Positions 45,004 to 54,903 are shown, numbered from the stretch's first letter. The stretch is DNA of 64,000 nt from Paenibacillus tundrae (GCF_030812775.1 NZ_JAUSTI010000003.1:434001-498000), one strand, 5' to 3'. A program made the numbers and translations. The notes: a model not told the origin generated them from the sequence alone.

Positions 45004-45511
45004 TTTAACCCTGTAATTAAATTACTTTATTTTCCATATTATATTTCCTTACAAAAACAAAAGGAGTTTGATTCCTTCTTAGCGAATACAATTCCTAAGT
45101 AACATCAAATTGTCTTGGAGGGAGTGAATTTGCACGAGAGAGAAGTAGTTGGACTTTTAGGATCAATGACTCAGTAAGTTTCGTGTTTCTTGTTTATGTT
45201 TAATGTTTACTTAGGCAAGAAACTCATTCTCTACGCAACAATATCGATTGCCACCCTGCATAATACACCTCAGTTTAACTAGTTAAATGACTCTTCACTT
45301 TTTATTTTTCATTTTAATTTCATTTCTGACATGGCAGTGATGCCAGCTAATTTACAATGTGAGTTTTCATCACTTTTGTATATTAATGCACATGAACACG
45401 GTTTATACAGCATGCTCCTGATCATGACAACAGTGTCCACTCATCCACAGAATAAGAACTTGGGCGACTGAATGAAAGAGAGAATGAAAGCAAGTGGAGG
45501 AGGCTGTAAAG
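45004..45511. other. Long upstream region of the glg genes
   Basis: About 500 bp without a standard gene. It holds a perfect 14-bp palindrome TTTAACTAGTTAAA (45274-45287), an inverted repeat TGGCA-GTGA-TGCCA (45332-45345), and a possible 15- to 17-codon leader frame (GTG 45124 or TTG 45130 to TAA 45177) behind GGAGGG. Regulation of glycogen genes is a likely role, but I found no convincing sigma-A promoter. Confidence 0.4.
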
Positions 45512-46681
45512 ATGGCGAAAAAAGAAGTTGTAGCAATGCTGTTAGCCGGAGGCCAAGGCAAACGGTTGAAGGGACTTACCAAATCACTGGCTAAACCCGC
45601 CGTCTATTTCGGTGGTACGTATCGAATCATTGATTTTCCACTAAGTAATTGCTCTAACTCTGGTATTGACACCGTTGGTGTGTTAACTCAATACGAACCT
45701 CTTGTGTTGCATTCCTACATTGGAATCGGCAGCGATTGGGATTTAGATCGCAAAAATGGTGGTGTATATGTACTGCCTCCACATGAACGTGAGGATGGAA
45801 GTAACTGGTATCGTGGAACAGCAGACGCCATCTACCGTAATCTCAACTTTATCGAACAATTTGACCCTGAGCATGTACTCGTTCTATCAGGGGACCATAT
45901 TTATAAAATGGATTATGAGAAAATGCTTCAGTATCATAAGGAAAAGGACGCGGATTGCACGATTTCAGTCATTGATGTACCACTGGAAGAGGCAAGTCGG
46001 TTCGGGATACTGAACACTCATGATGACTACCGTATCTACGAATTCGAAGAAAAACCTTCTCAGCCTAAGAGTACACTCGCATCTATGGGCATATATCTCT
46101 TCAAGTGGGATGTACTGAAACGTTTCCTAATCCAGGACGAACAACAGGCATCCACCTCTTATGATTTTGGCAAAGACATCATCCCCTTATTACTTGAACA
46201 TGAAAAATCACTTTATGCATATCCATTTGAAGGCTATTGGAAAGACGTTGGTACAATTCGTAGTCTGTGGGAATCCAATATGGATCTGCTGGACGACGAA
46301 GCACCTTTTAATCTGAATGATCCAGACTGGCGTATCTATACGCGCAATCCGAATCAGCCTGCACAGTATATATCTCCAACCGCGAAGGTGCGCAATTGCA
46401 TTATTAGTGAAGGCACCGTTGTCCACGGTGAGGTGAACCATTCGGTGTTATTTTATGGCGTCGAGGTTGGTCAGCACAGTGAAGTTATTGACGCTGTTGT
46501 GATGCCAAAAGTGAAGATTGGGCACAATGTGCGGATTCATCGCGCTATTATATCGGAAGGACTCGTCATTCCTGACGGTGCACACATTGCCCCTCTACCC
46601 GGAGACGAAAGTGATATTGTACTCATTGATCAAGAAGAATTGGAGCGTCAGCTCCGCGAGGGAATGACAAGCAAAGCCTAA
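45512..46681 (+). CDS. glgC: Glucose-1-phosphate adenylyltransferase, catalytic subunit
   Basis: 389 residues. [42 protein letters not shown] is the nucleotidyltransferase signature with the ATP-binding GGxGxRL loop. [11 protein letters not shown] holds the metal Asp. [16 protein letters not shown] and the C-terminal left-handed beta-helix ([22 protein letters not shown]) complete it. It makes ADP-glucose for glycogen. GGAGGAGG lies 8 bases before ATG 45512. glgD follows after 26 bp. Confidence 0.95.
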   Translation: MAKKEVVAMLLAGGQGKRLKGLTKSLAKPAVYFGGTYRIIDFPLSNCSNSGIDTVGVLTQYEPLVLHSYIGIGSDWDLDRKNGGVYVLPPHEREDGSNWYRGTADAIYRNLNFIEQFDPEHVLVLSGDHIYKMDYEKMLQYHKEKDADCTISVIDVPLEEASRFGILNTHDDYRIYEFEEKPSQPKSTLASMGIYLFKWDVLKRFLIQDEQQASTSYDFGKDIIPLLLEHEKSLYAYPFEGYWKDVGTIRSLWESNMDLLDDEAPFNLNDPDWRIYTRNPNQPAQYISPTAKVRNCIISEGTVVHGEVNHSVLFYGVEVGQHSEVIDAVVMPKVKIGHNVRIHRAIISEGLVIPDGAHIAPLPGDESDIVLIDQEELERQLREGMTSKA

Positions 46682-46707
46682 TCTGAGGGTAAAGGACGGT
46701 GCATGCG

Positions 46708-47811
46708 ATGAAACCATTGATCGGAGTTATTAACCTTGACCATGAGCTTGAAGAATTGAAGGAATTGACGTACTTTCGCTGCGGAGCTGCGGTGCCCTAT
46801 GCCGGACGTTACCGTCTAATTGATTTTGTGTTGTCTAACATGATGAATGCAGGCATTGAAAGCATTGGTGTATTTGTAAGGCGTAAATATCGTTCACTCT
46901 TAGATCATCTGGGTGATGGGAAGCCATGGGATCTGGATCGTAAACATGGAGGTATGTTTATTTTGCCACCGGATTGGAATGATCCAACGGATACTTCACA
47001 GGGCGATTTACAGCATTTTCACAATAACCTAGATTTCTTTCACCGGGGGTCGGGAGAATATGTTGTTCATGCCGGTAGCCGTCATGTAACCAAGGCGGAT
47101 CTGCAGGATGTCTACAGGTATCATAAAAGCACAGGGGCGGACGTTACGCTGGTCTGCAAAAAAGTAGATCAATTGTTGCCTGAGCATAATGCTTGTGTCA
47201 AAGTTGAACATGACGGGTACGGTAATGTGGTGGACATTCACCAAAGTGCCGATCACCCGAATATATATACAGAAATTTTTATCATGGAAAAAGAACTGTT
47301 CTTGCGCCAAGTACAGCGCTGCATCGATCATGGCGAGAGTCATTTTTTCCGTGATGTCATCCAGAAAAATCCGGATGGTCTGAAGATTGCTGCTTATGCG
47401 TACGACGGATATCATGCCGTAATCAATTCAATCGAAAGTTATTATCGGAATAGTCTTGATCTGTTGAATACAGGCCTATATGAACAGCTGTTCAAAGAGG
47501 AACCTATTCAGACGAAGATCAAATATGAAGCACCGGCCAAGTATCTCGATACCGCCGATGTGAAACATTCCTTACTTGCGAATGGGTGCATTGTTGGTGG
47601 GGAAGTCGAGGATAGTATTCTGTTTCGTGGGGTGCAAGTAGCCAAAGGTGCCAAAATTAAGGGTTCCATTATTATGCAGAAGTGTTACATTGGTGAGGGA
47701 GCTGTGCTGGAGAATGTAATCCTCGATAAAGATGTGAAGCTGACGGGCGGGCAGACGTTGATTGGTGACCCATCAAACCCGTATATTTTGGCAAAAAGCA
47801 CTATTATCTAA
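46708..47811 (+). CDS. glgD: GlgD, regulatory/second subunit of ADP-glucose pyrophosphorylase
   Basis: 367 residues, homologous to GlgC but lacking the GGQGKRL loop. It starts MKPLIGVINLDHELEELKELTYFRCGAAVPYAGRYRLIDFVLSNMMNAGI, the mark of GlgD. GSRHVTKADL replaces the catalytic GDHIYKMD. In Bacillus the GlgC-GlgD complex is more active than GlgC alone. ATG 46708 follows AAAGGA by 11 bases; GTG 46699 is too close to it. It is an operon with glgC. Confidence 0.93.
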   Translation: MKPLIGVINLDHELEELKELTYFRCGAAVPYAGRYRLIDFVLSNMMNAGIESIGVFVRRKYRSLLDHLGDGKPWDLDRKHGGMFILPPDWNDPTDTSQGDLQHFHNNLDFFHRGSGEYVVHAGSRHVTKADLQDVYRYHKSTGADVTLVCKKVDQLLPEHNACVKVEHDGYGNVVDIHQSADHPNIYTEIFIMEKELFLRQVQRCIDHGESHFFRDVIQKNPDGLKIAAYAYDGYHAVINSIESYYRNSLDLLNTGLYEQLFKEEPIQTKIKYEAPAKYLDTADVKHSLLANGCIVGGEVEDSILFRGVQVAKGAKIKGSIIMQKCYIGEGAVLENVILDKDVKLTGGQTLIGDPSNPYILAKSTII

Positions 47812-47929
47812 TCGGATCACCTAACCGATATCATCTATAAATATATAAAATAAAAATCCTGTAGGATGGATTGAGGTTCATGGACGGAAGTTATTTTGCA
47901 GAAGAGCTCAATAGTAAGTGAAGGAGACG

Positions 47930-48058
47930 AAATCAATTCTGAAGAAGCGTAGCGTTCGCCTTTGTCTCCAAATTTCAACCTATTAAATAGGTTAAACAAG
48001 AAATTTGGGAGACAACAGCGATCGAAAGAATGATTCGTCACCGTAACGCCAACATGCT
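47930..48058 (+). repeat. Structured intergenic repeat, diverged copy B, in the glgP leader
   Basis: GTCTCCAAATTTC (47964-47976) pairs with GAAATTTGGGAGAC (48000-48013) with one bulge, enclosing AACCTA-TTAAA-TAGGTT (47977-47993). Then comes ACAGCGATCGAAAG (48013-48026), as in copies A and C, followed by ATTCGTCACCG instead of ATTCTGTCATCG. No clear terminal repeats remain. It fills the 312-bp gap between glgD and glgP. Confidence 0.5.
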
Positions 48059-48123
48059 CGAACCAAAATATGCAGGACATGAGCGTTAACATTCTACAGG
48101 ATTTCACCGGGAGGAACCTACTT

Positions 48124-50556
48124 TTGTTTGACAACAAAGAAACGTTCAAGAGCATATTTCAACGGAATCTGGTCAGCAAATTGGGCAAACCGCTTGAAGA
48201 AGCAACACAGGAAGATGTCTATCACGTACTTGGAAGTATGATTCGCGAATACGCGGGGCAAGATTGGGCGACCTCGAATCAAGGATTTAAGCAGCGGCAG
48301 GATAAACAGGTCTATTACTTCTCGCTCGAATTCCTGATTGGACGTCTGCTCGGTAATAACCTACTCAATGTCAATGAATTGGAACTCGTCCGTGACAGCC
48401 TGGCTGATCTAGGTTTCTCGTTAGAGGACGTGGAGGAACAGGAAGCGGACGCTGGACTCGGTAACGGTGGATTAGGACGGCTCGCAGCGTGTTTTCTGGA
48501 TTCATTAGCCTCCCTCGGTTACGCAGGTCATGGTTGTGGTATTCGTTATAAATATGGTCTGTTTGAACAAAAAATTATTAACGGCAACCAGGTTGAGCTG
48601 CCAGACAATTGGCTGGAGAAGGGCAATGAGTGGGAAGTCCGCCGTCCAGACAAGAAAGTCGAAGTAAAGTTCTGGGGTCGCGTAGAGACGCAGGAAGAGA
48701 ATGGACGTTATCAATTCGTAACCAAGGATGCTGAATCCGTTGTGGCGGTTCCCTACGATGTGCCAATCATCGGGTATGGTCACCCTCACGTGAATACACT
48801 TCGACTTTGGAGTGCTGAGCCGAAGCGCGAAAGTTCGCTGGATACGCCTTCGAACTATTATGGATATCTCGATTACAGTCGTTCGGTCGAGTCGATCTCA
48901 GAGTTCCTGTATCCTGACGATTCTCAGTATGAAGGTAAGCTGCTGCGTTTGAAGCAACAGTATTTCATGTGTTCGTCTGGGGTACAGAGTGCCTTGCGGA
49001 CGTTTAATAAGCTGGGTCTGTCTTATGACCGGTTGCCGGATAAGGTTGCTTTCCATATTAACGATACGCATCCAACACTCGTCATTCCTGAGCTGATGCG
49101 CATCTTAATGGACGATCAAGGATATGGATGGGATGAAGCGTGGGACATCACGACTCGCACGGTCTCCTACACGAACCATACCACGCTCAGTGAGGCGCTT
49201 GAAAAATGGCCTGTCTCCATGATTAGCAAGCTGCTGCCACGGATCTACATGATTATCGAAGAGATTAACAAGCGCTTCTGCGCTATGCTTCTGGATCGTT
49301 ACCCTGGAGATCAGGAACGTATAACACATCTAGCCGTGATTGCACATGATCAGGTTAGAATGGCTCATCTCGCTATCGTGGGCAGCCACAGCGTTAATGG
49401 AGTAGCGGCACTGCATACCGAAATTCTCAAAGAACGTGAGATGGCTCCGTTCTATGCGCTTTATCCAGAGCGCTTTAATAATAAAACCAATGGAATAACG
49501 CATCGTCGCTGGTTAATGCATGCCAATCCTAAACTATCTCATCTCATTACGGAGACGATCGGGAATGCTTGGATAACCGAACCTGGTAAGTTAAATGAAC
49601 TGACAACAGTTTCACAAGATGCATCCTTCCAAGAGCAATTCCGTGCCATTAAACGCGGCAATAAGGAACGGCTTGCGGCTTATATTTTGGATCATACGGG
49701 AACAGCGGTGAATCCAGATTCTATTTTTGATGTGCAGGTGAAACGATTGCACGGGTATAAGCGGCAATTGCTGAATATTCTGCATGTCATGCATTTATAC
49801 AATAGACTCAAGAATGATCCTACGTTCGACATCGTTCCGCGGACATTCATCTTCGGCGCTAAAGCTGCGCCAAGTTATTATTTTGCCAAAAAAATCATTA
49901 AGCTCATTAATAATGTAGCAAGTACGATCAATCAGGATAAGGCAGTTAATGATCGTCTGAAAGTATTTTTCCTTGAGAACTACTCCGTTTCACTGGCAGA
50001 GAAAATTATTCCGGCTGCGGATGTCAGTGAACAGATTTCGACGGCGGGTAAGGAAGCTTCGGGCACGGGCAATATGAAATTCATGATGAACGGAGCTTTG
50101 ACCATCGGAACGATGGACGGAGCCAATGTCGAGATGGCAGAGCAGGTTGGAGAGGATAATATGTTTATCTTCGGACTACGCGCTGATGAGGTGTTAAACT
50201 ATGTTCATTCCGGTTCCTATCGTCCTGGTGAGCTGGTCAGTCAGGATAATCGAATCCGTGAAGTAGTAGAGCAACTTATCCATCCAGGAGCATTTTGTCA
50301 TCGAGAAGGGGAATTCTGGGATATTTACGATTCACTGGTTGCCCATGGCGATGAATATTTTGTACTGCGTGATTTTGCTGCGTATGCTGAGGCACATGCC
50401 GCAATTGACGTGGCATACCGTGATATACCGGATTGGACTCGCAAGGCCGTGCTGAATACAGCACAATCAGGCATATTCTCAAGTGATCGTACCATTAGCG
50501 AGTATGCGACAGATATCTGGGGCATTGAACCGGTATCTGGATATTGGAAAGGGTAA
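48124..50556 (+). CDS. glgP: Glycogen phosphorylase
   Basis: 810 residues of the GT35 family. EQEADAGLGNGGLGRLAACFLDSLA is the conserved N-terminal motif, HINDTHPTLVIPELMR and TNHTTLSEALEKWP the central ones. EASGTGNMKFMMNGALTIGTMDGANVE carries the pyridoxal-phosphate lysine. It releases glucose 1-phosphate from glycogen. The start is TTG 48124, because GGGAGG lies 9 bases upstream and the protein then begins LFDNKETFK like its homologues. ATG 48070 (18 codons longer) has no ribosome site. It is separated from glgCD by repeat B. Confidence 0.94.
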   Translation: MFDNKETFKSIFQRNLVSKLGKPLEEATQEDVYHVLGSMIREYAGQDWATSNQGFKQRQDKQVYYFSLEFLIGRLLGNNLLNVNELELVRDSLADLGFSLEDVEEQEADAGLGNGGLGRLAACFLDSLASLGYAGHGCGIRYKYGLFEQKIINGNQVELPDNWLEKGNEWEVRRPDKKVEVKFWGRVETQEENGRYQFVTKDAESVVAVPYDVPIIGYGHPHVNTLRLWSAEPKRESSLDTPSNYYGYLDYSRSVESISEFLYPDDSQYEGKLLRLKQQYFMCSSGVQSALRTFNKLGLSYDRLPDKVAFHINDTHPTLVIPELMRILMDDQGYGWDEAWDITTRTVSYTNHTTLSEALEKWPVSMISKLLPRIYMIIEEINKRFCAMLLDRYPGDQERITHLAVIAHDQVRMAHLAIVGSHSVNGVAALHTEILKEREMAPFYALYPERFNNKTNGITHRRWLMHANPKLSHLITETIGNAWITEPGKLNELTTVSQDASFQEQFRAIKRGNKERLAAYILDHTGTAVNPDSIFDVQVKRLHGYKRQLLNILHVMHLYNRLKNDPTFDIVPRTFIFGAKAAPSYYFAKKIIKLINNVASTINQDKAVNDRLKVFFLENYSVSLAEKIIPAADVSEQISTAGKEASGTGNMKFMMNGALTIGTMDGANVEMAEQVGEDNMFIFGLRADEVLNYVHSGSYRPGELVSQDNRIREVVEQLIHPGAFCHREGEFWDIYDSLVAHGDEYFVLRDFAAYAEAHAAIDVAYRDIPDWTRKAVLNTAQSGIFSSDRTISEYATDIWGIEPVSGYWKG

Positions 50557-50566
50557 TGAAATGGAG

Positions 50567-50595
50567 AATCCCCTCGGTAATCGAGGGGATTTTGT
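50567..50595 (+). terminator. Terminator of glgP
   Basis: AATCCCCTCG (50567-50576) pairs perfectly with CGAGGGGATT (50582-50591), then TTG. Confidence 0.82.
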
Positions 50596-50713
50596 CTATG
50601 TATAGATATCCTTCGAGTTGTCTTCAACTCGCATTATCATCCGTGTGCGTGTGAAGAATATTCTCTTTGTTAAACGCGTGTAAGGTTACTGTAATCTAAT
50701 AATGTAGTAAACA

Positions 50714-51388
50714 TCACTCGTTTTTTACCACAAGTCCGAAAATTTTAGTGAACAAAATCGCCTGCGGAGCAGAGATGATACAGCCTTGAAGATCCTCCAT
50801 CGTCACGCCGAGATGGTGAAACTCACAAGTACTGATATCAATGCCATTCAGCGATGTGCTTGAGAATTGAGCTTTATCAATGTTGCTCTGCTCAAGTTTG
50901 ATTTTGCTAAGGGTAGCACTATAAAAGTCTGCATGAGCGAAGGAGCTACGCTCGATCTCAACCTGCTTCAGATTAGCAAAACGGAGGGTAGCGTATTCGG
51001 CCAAGCATTCACTAAACCGCACGTTGCGTAAAGTCGAACCGAGCAGGTCAAGGCCTACCATTTTACAATGGAGAAATGTCGCTCGGTGAATAATGGCCTC
51101 ACTCCAGTTCACGTTGGATAGATCGCAGTGCTCGAAGATCGCGTCTGTAATTTCTACACCGGGCAGAGCCATGTCTTCAAAAACAACATGTTTAAAATGC
51201 ACCTTCTCCAGCAAAACTTTATTCGCCTTACAACCAGATAACGATCCATTCTCGTATAATCCTTGTTCAATAGTCTGCTCATCATGGAGCTGTAATGTCT
51301 CTACAGGTACTGGTTCAAGCTGACGTGGGAGCTTTGGTAGCGCAAGCTTGAATTCGTTGGTCACGGTTAGACGGGATTCGCGAGTCAT
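50714..51388 (-). CDS. Pentapeptide-repeat protein (Qnr-like fold)
   Basis: 224 residues. From about 60 to 200 there are repeated five-residue units with a central Leu/Phe (IFEHCDLSNVNW, ATFLHCKMVGLDLLGSTLRNVRFSE, ATLRFANLKQVEIERSSFAHADFYSATL, SNIDKAQFSSTSLNGIDI), which form a right-handed quadrilateral helix. The C-terminal GVTMEDLQGCIISAPQAILFTKIFGLVV resembles the Qnr dimerisation end. Some such proteins bind gyrase; this one is unproven. GGAGGT is 6 bases before the ATG. It is divergent from an AraC/GyrI regulator. Confidence 0.85.
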   Translation of the reverse strand: MTRESRLTVTNEFKLALPKLPRQLEPVPVETLQLHDEQTIEQGLYENGSLSGCKANKVLLEKVHFKHVVFEDMALPGVEITDAIFEHCDLSNVNWSEAIIHRATFLHCKMVGLDLLGSTLRNVRFSECLAEYATLRFANLKQVEIERSSFAHADFYSATLSKIKLEQSNIDKAQFSSTSLNGIDISTCEFHHLGVTMEDLQGCIISAPQAILFTKIFGLVVKNE

Positions 51389-51598
51389 GATTACCTCCTA
51401 ATGAGAAATTATCGCTTTAATAACACCTTATCAGTAGAACAAATGTTTGCCAATAGGGAGCAGACACATGAACAACGATTAGGCATGAGCGAAATGTCCG
51501 CACAGAAAATCAAAAAAATTCGTGTTAGTTCAGTCATAATAAGCGAGAAATCGTTTATATCATATCTGCAACATAGCGTAGAAAGGAAAGGATGCAAC

Positions 51599-52465
51599 AT
51601 GGATCATTACACACGTATCCAACTTGCGATTACATACCTAGAGGAACATTTACAAGATGAATTTAATGTGAAGCAGACAGCTGCATGCGCTGGCTTCTCT
51701 GCGTTTCATTTCCAGCGTTTATTTCAGGCTATAACAGGGTACACCGTGTTGGAGTATGTGCGCAGACGTAGGCTTAGTGAGGCGGCTCAACATGTAAGGA
51801 ATACGAGCGAAGGTATACTCGACATCGCTTTGAACTGGGGGTATCAATCACAGGAAGCATTTACACGGGCGTTTGCAACGTACTGGGGAGTGACACCTGC
51901 CAAATTTCGCAAGTTGGAGGATAATTCCTATTCCTCGAAGCTCCAGCAGATGATTGATTTCAACGATTATCGTACTCAGCTTAGAGGGGGATTTTATATG
52001 AACACACCACGTATCTTAACGCTTGAACCAATTCGCATTATCGGGTATGAATACAAGACGAATTTGAATGACAATCAGCATTATGGAGAAATTCCGGGCT
52101 TTTATCATCAGTTTGGAACAGAGCAGAAATTCATGGACATTCCAGACCGTTCACGTCCGGATCTAGCGTATGGCATTGCCTGCCAATTTCAGGAGGATGG
52201 TCAGTTTTCTTTTATCATAGGTGAGGAGAGCGCTAGTGTAACGCCATTGTTGGAGCCAGGATACGTGGAGTTTGAAATTCCCGGCGGCGTGTATGCAGAG
52301 TTCAAGGTTGATGGTTCGGGTCAGGATATTCGCAAAATGATCTATGGTAGCTGGTTACCCCAATCCAATTACGAGCGAGGGGAAGGAGCAGACTTTGAGG
52401 TGACCGATGTATGGAAGTCATCCCCTGAGCAATTGGACATGAAGATCTATATTCCGCTAAAATAA
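51599..52465 (+). CDS. AraC-family regulator with GyrI-like effector domain
   Basis: 288 residues. Residues 1-105 are two AraC helix-turn-helix units (NVKQTAACAGFSAFHFQRLFQAITGYTVLEYVRRRRLSEAAQ, ILDIALNWGYQSQEAFTRAFATYWGVTPAKFRK). Residues 130-288 are a GyrI-like ligand domain (PRILTLEPIRIIGYEYKT, YVEFEIPGGVYAEFKVDG, SPEQLDMKIYIPL), as in Rob/SoxS-like and BmrR-type regulators. ATG 51599 has AAAGGA 8 bases upstream. The frame is open 66 codons further up, but that stretch does not resemble a domain. Confidence 0.87.
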   Translation: MDHYTRIQLAITYLEEHLQDEFNVKQTAACAGFSAFHFQRLFQAITGYTVLEYVRRRRLSEAAQHVRNTSEGILDIALNWGYQSQEAFTRAFATYWGVTPAKFRKLEDNSYSSKLQQMIDFNDYRTQLRGGFYMNTPRILTLEPIRIIGYEYKTNLNDNQHYGEIPGFYHQFGTEQKFMDIPDRSRPDLAYGIACQFQEDGQFSFIIGEESASVTPLLEPGYVEFEIPGGVYAEFKVDGSGQDIRKMIYGSWLPQSNYERGEGADFEVTDVWKSSPEQLDMKIYIPLK

Positions 52466-52509
52466 ACAGAACCGCTCCGCGGTAATAAAAGCCGGAGGGC
52501 TTCAGGAAT

Positions 52510-52962
52510 ATGAGTGGAGATTCATGGATTAACTCCAGACAGTGTAAGATCATTGTGGCAGTGATCACCGTGATCTATGTACTGTTTATGGTCAATTTAT
52601 TATTTTTCAAAGGCAGAACGGTAGGTTTAAGCTATCAATATAACTGGATTCCTTTTGAAACGATCAGACCCCTTCTCTTGGAGAGAGAAAAGTACACCAC
52701 AGAAGCTTGGGTAAAAAATCTATTTGGCAATATTGTATTATTCATTCCCTTAGGCGTGTGCATTCCCGTGTTATTTCGCAAATGTCGATCCTTCCTGAAA
52801 CTTACAGTAACCGTTATCCTAATTTTATTTGCGGTAGAACTAACGCAGTTAGTGACCCGGGTTGGGACGTTTGATGTCGATGACATTATACTGAACACAT
52901 TAGGCGCATGGATCGGATATGTGGGCTTGCGATTCTTGATGCATGTTGGGAGACTTCGTTAA
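52510..52962 (+). CDS. VanZ-family membrane protein
   Basis: 150 residues with four membrane helices. The core motif NLFGNIVLFIPLGVCIPVLF and the C-terminal VELTQLVTRVGTFDVDDIILNTLGAWIGY are diagnostic of VanZ-like proteins. They are linked to teicoplanin resistance in one cluster, but most have no known role. GGAGGG (52494-52499) lies 10 bases before the ATG. It starts 44 bp after the AraC gene and may share its transcript. Confidence 0.87.
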   Translation: MSGDSWINSRQCKIIVAVITVIYVLFMVNLLFFKGRTVGLSYQYNWIPFETIRPLLLEREKYTTEAWVKNLFGNIVLFIPLGVCIPVLFRKCRSFLKLTVTVILILFAVELTQLVTRVGTFDVDDIILNTLGAWIGYVGLRFLMHVGRLR

Positions 52963-52974
52963 ACATGTATATAG

Positions 52975-53040
52975 ATTGAACAGCGATCGAAAGGTTATTC
53001 TGTCATCGGAGTGGTTCGTGTAAATATTTATAGTTCAGAT
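52975..53040. repeat. Internally deleted copy C of the intergenic repeat
   Basis: The left end ATTGAAC (52975-52981) is joined straight to AGCGATCGAAAGGTTATTCT, which continues to about 53014 as in copy A. The right end follows, GTGTAAATATTTATAGTTCA (53018-53037). Compared with copy A, about 150 bp of the interior are missing. Confidence 0.62.
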
Positions 53041-53057
53041 TACTGGTTGAATAGCAG

Positions 53058-53110
53058 GATCGGGATAGGGTGTACCTAGCGTAGGGACTTCACTTAAACC
53101 GATCTTTTTT
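53058..53110 (+). terminator. Weak terminator candidate after the VanZ gene
   Basis: GATCGG (53058-53063) pairs with CCGATC (53099-53104), followed by six T. The loop is long, with an inner CCTA/TAGG. Confidence 0.35.
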
Positions 53111-53214
53111 GCCGTGTAATTGAGTAGCGGGTGTTTATCAAGAGGGCATTTCGGATAAAACATATTAACGGGATATTGAACGACCTTCATAAATCAGAAT
53201 ATTAGAGAAATGAG

Positions 53215-54903
53215 GTGGCTGACATCGTTTGGTGGAAAGAGAGTGTAGTATATCAGATCTATCCGATCAGCTTCATGGACTCGGACGGAGACGGTCATGG
53301 TGATCTGCGAGGAATCTATGATAAGCTCGATTATCTTACGGATCTTGGAATTGATGTAATCTGGATCTGTCCGATCTATGAATCACCTGGTCATGATAAT
53401 GGCTATGACATTAGCGATTATTACGCGATTATGCGTAAATATGGCACGATGGAAGACTTTGATCGATTGCTGGAAGAGGCACATAAGCGTGGTCTTAAAA
53501 TCATGATGGATCTGGTGCTGAATCATACTTCGGATGAACATCCGTGGTTTGCAGAATCACGTTCAATGAAAGACAATCCGAAACGGGATTATTATATCTG
53601 GCGATCGGGTAAACATGGTCAGCTTCCGAACAACTGGGAATCTTATTTTGGGGGTTCAGTGTGGAAGCTTGATCCAGAGACGAATGAGTATTATTTACAT
53701 TTGTATTCTGAACATCAACCTGATCTCAACTGGGATAATCCACAAATGGCAGAAGAGATGTATGAAATGGTTCACTGGTGGCTCGAAAAAGGGGTCGATG
53801 GCTTCCGTTTCGATGCAGTTGCTCATATTGCGAAGGCGGAGGGGCTGCCCAGTGCGCATAATCCCGATAATCTACCTGTTGTGCCTGCATATCAGCTATT
53901 CTCGAACCTGCAACAAGTTCATTCCATCTTAAACAAGCTGAACGATATGATTCTGAAACCATATGGACCGATGACAGTAGGCGAAACATCGGGTCTTGGC
54001 CCTGAGCAGGCTCTTGCTTATGTGGGAACGGATCGTAATGAGCTTAATATGGTGTTTCAATTTGAGCACATGTTTGTAGACGCTCAATCCTCAGGGATTG
54101 GGAAGTGGAATTACCGAGAGTGGAAGTTACCCGAGCTGAAAGAAATTATGAGTCAATGGCAGACCGTCTTGCATGGACGCGGGTGGAATGCGAACTACAT
54201 GGGAAACCATGATCAACCTCGGCCGGTATCGCGTTTTGGAGATGATGGTAAATATAGAGTGCACTCAGCCCAAATGCTGGCGACCTGGATGATGACTCTT
54301 GAAGGTACACCATACATTTATCAAGGCGAAGAGATCGGCATGACCAATATTGCTTTTCCGGACATCGAACAATATCGAGATATTGAAACGATAAACTATT
54401 ACAGACATCATATCGGTCAGGGGAGATCGAAACAGGATGTCATGGAAGCCATCTGGCTAAAAAGTCGGGACAATGCACGAACTCCCATGCAATGGGATGA
54501 CAGTGAGCATGCTGGATTCACGAAAGGTGAGCCTTGGATTCAGGTGAATGATAACTTTACAGAGATCAATGTGGCTGCTGCTGAAAGTGATCCACAGTCC
54601 ATTTTACATTACTATCGGAAGTTGATTTCACTGCGCAAAAAAAACAAGGTGCTGATCTATGGGGCGTATGAATTACTTCTTGCCGATGACCCTGATATCT
54701 ACGCATATACACGGACATTAGATGACGAGAAAGTGCTAGTGATCCTAAACTTTAGTTCAAATGAACCTGAAATGCATTGGCCCGAGGGATGGGCAGCAGA
54801 ACAAGCTAAACTCATGATCTGTAATGTGAACAAACGTTACTCGACAGATGAAGGCACCATTCTATTGCAGCCTTATGAGGCAAGAGTTTATCGGATGCTC
54901 TAA
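53215..54903 (+). CDS. Oligo-1,6-glucosidase / alpha-glucosidase (GH13)
   Basis: 562 residues, cytosolic. It has the four GH13 regions: MDLVLNHTS, GVDGFRFDAVAH (nucleophile Asp200), TVGETSG (acid/base Glu257) and MGNHDQPRPVSRFG (Asp333). GHDNGYDISDYY and ARTPMQWDDS are typical of the oligo-1,6-glucosidase subfamily. It splits isomaltose- and maltose-type oligosaccharides. The start is GTG 53215 with only a weak purine stretch (AGAGAAATGAG) before it. It lies between the glg and tre genes, in keeping with alpha-glucan use. Confidence 0.88.
   Translation: MADIVWWKESVVYQIYPISFMDSDGDGHGDLRGIYDKLDYLTDLGIDVIWICPIYESPGHDNGYDISDYYAIMRKYGTMEDFDRLLEEAHKRGLKIMMDLVLNHTSDEHPWFAESRSMKDNPKRDYYIWRSGKHGQLPNNWESYFGGSVWKLDPETNEYYLHLYSEHQPDLNWDNPQMAEEMYEMVHWWLEKGVDGFRFDAVAHIAKAEGLPSAHNPDNLPVVPAYQLFSNLQQVHSILNKLNDMILKPYGPMTVGETSGLGPEQALAYVGTDRNELNMVFQFEHMFVDAQSSGIGKWNYREWKLPELKEIMSQWQTVLHGRGWNANYMGNHDQPRPVSRFGDDGKYRVHSAQMLATWMMTLEGTPYIYQGEEIGMTNIAFPDIEQYRDIETINYYRHHIGQGRSKQDVMEAIWLKSRDNARTPMQWDDSEHAGFTKGEPWIQVNDNFTEINVAAAESDPQSILHYYRKLISLRKKNKVLIYGAYELLLADDPDIYAYTRTLDDEKVLVILNFSSNEPEMHWPEGWAAEQAKLMICNVNKRYSTDEGTILLQPYEARVYRML

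Noticed and set aside
51401..51598. 66-codon N-terminal extension of the AraC regulator
   Set aside because: It does not resemble a domain, lies in the divergent promoter region, and a good ribosome site precedes ATG 51599.
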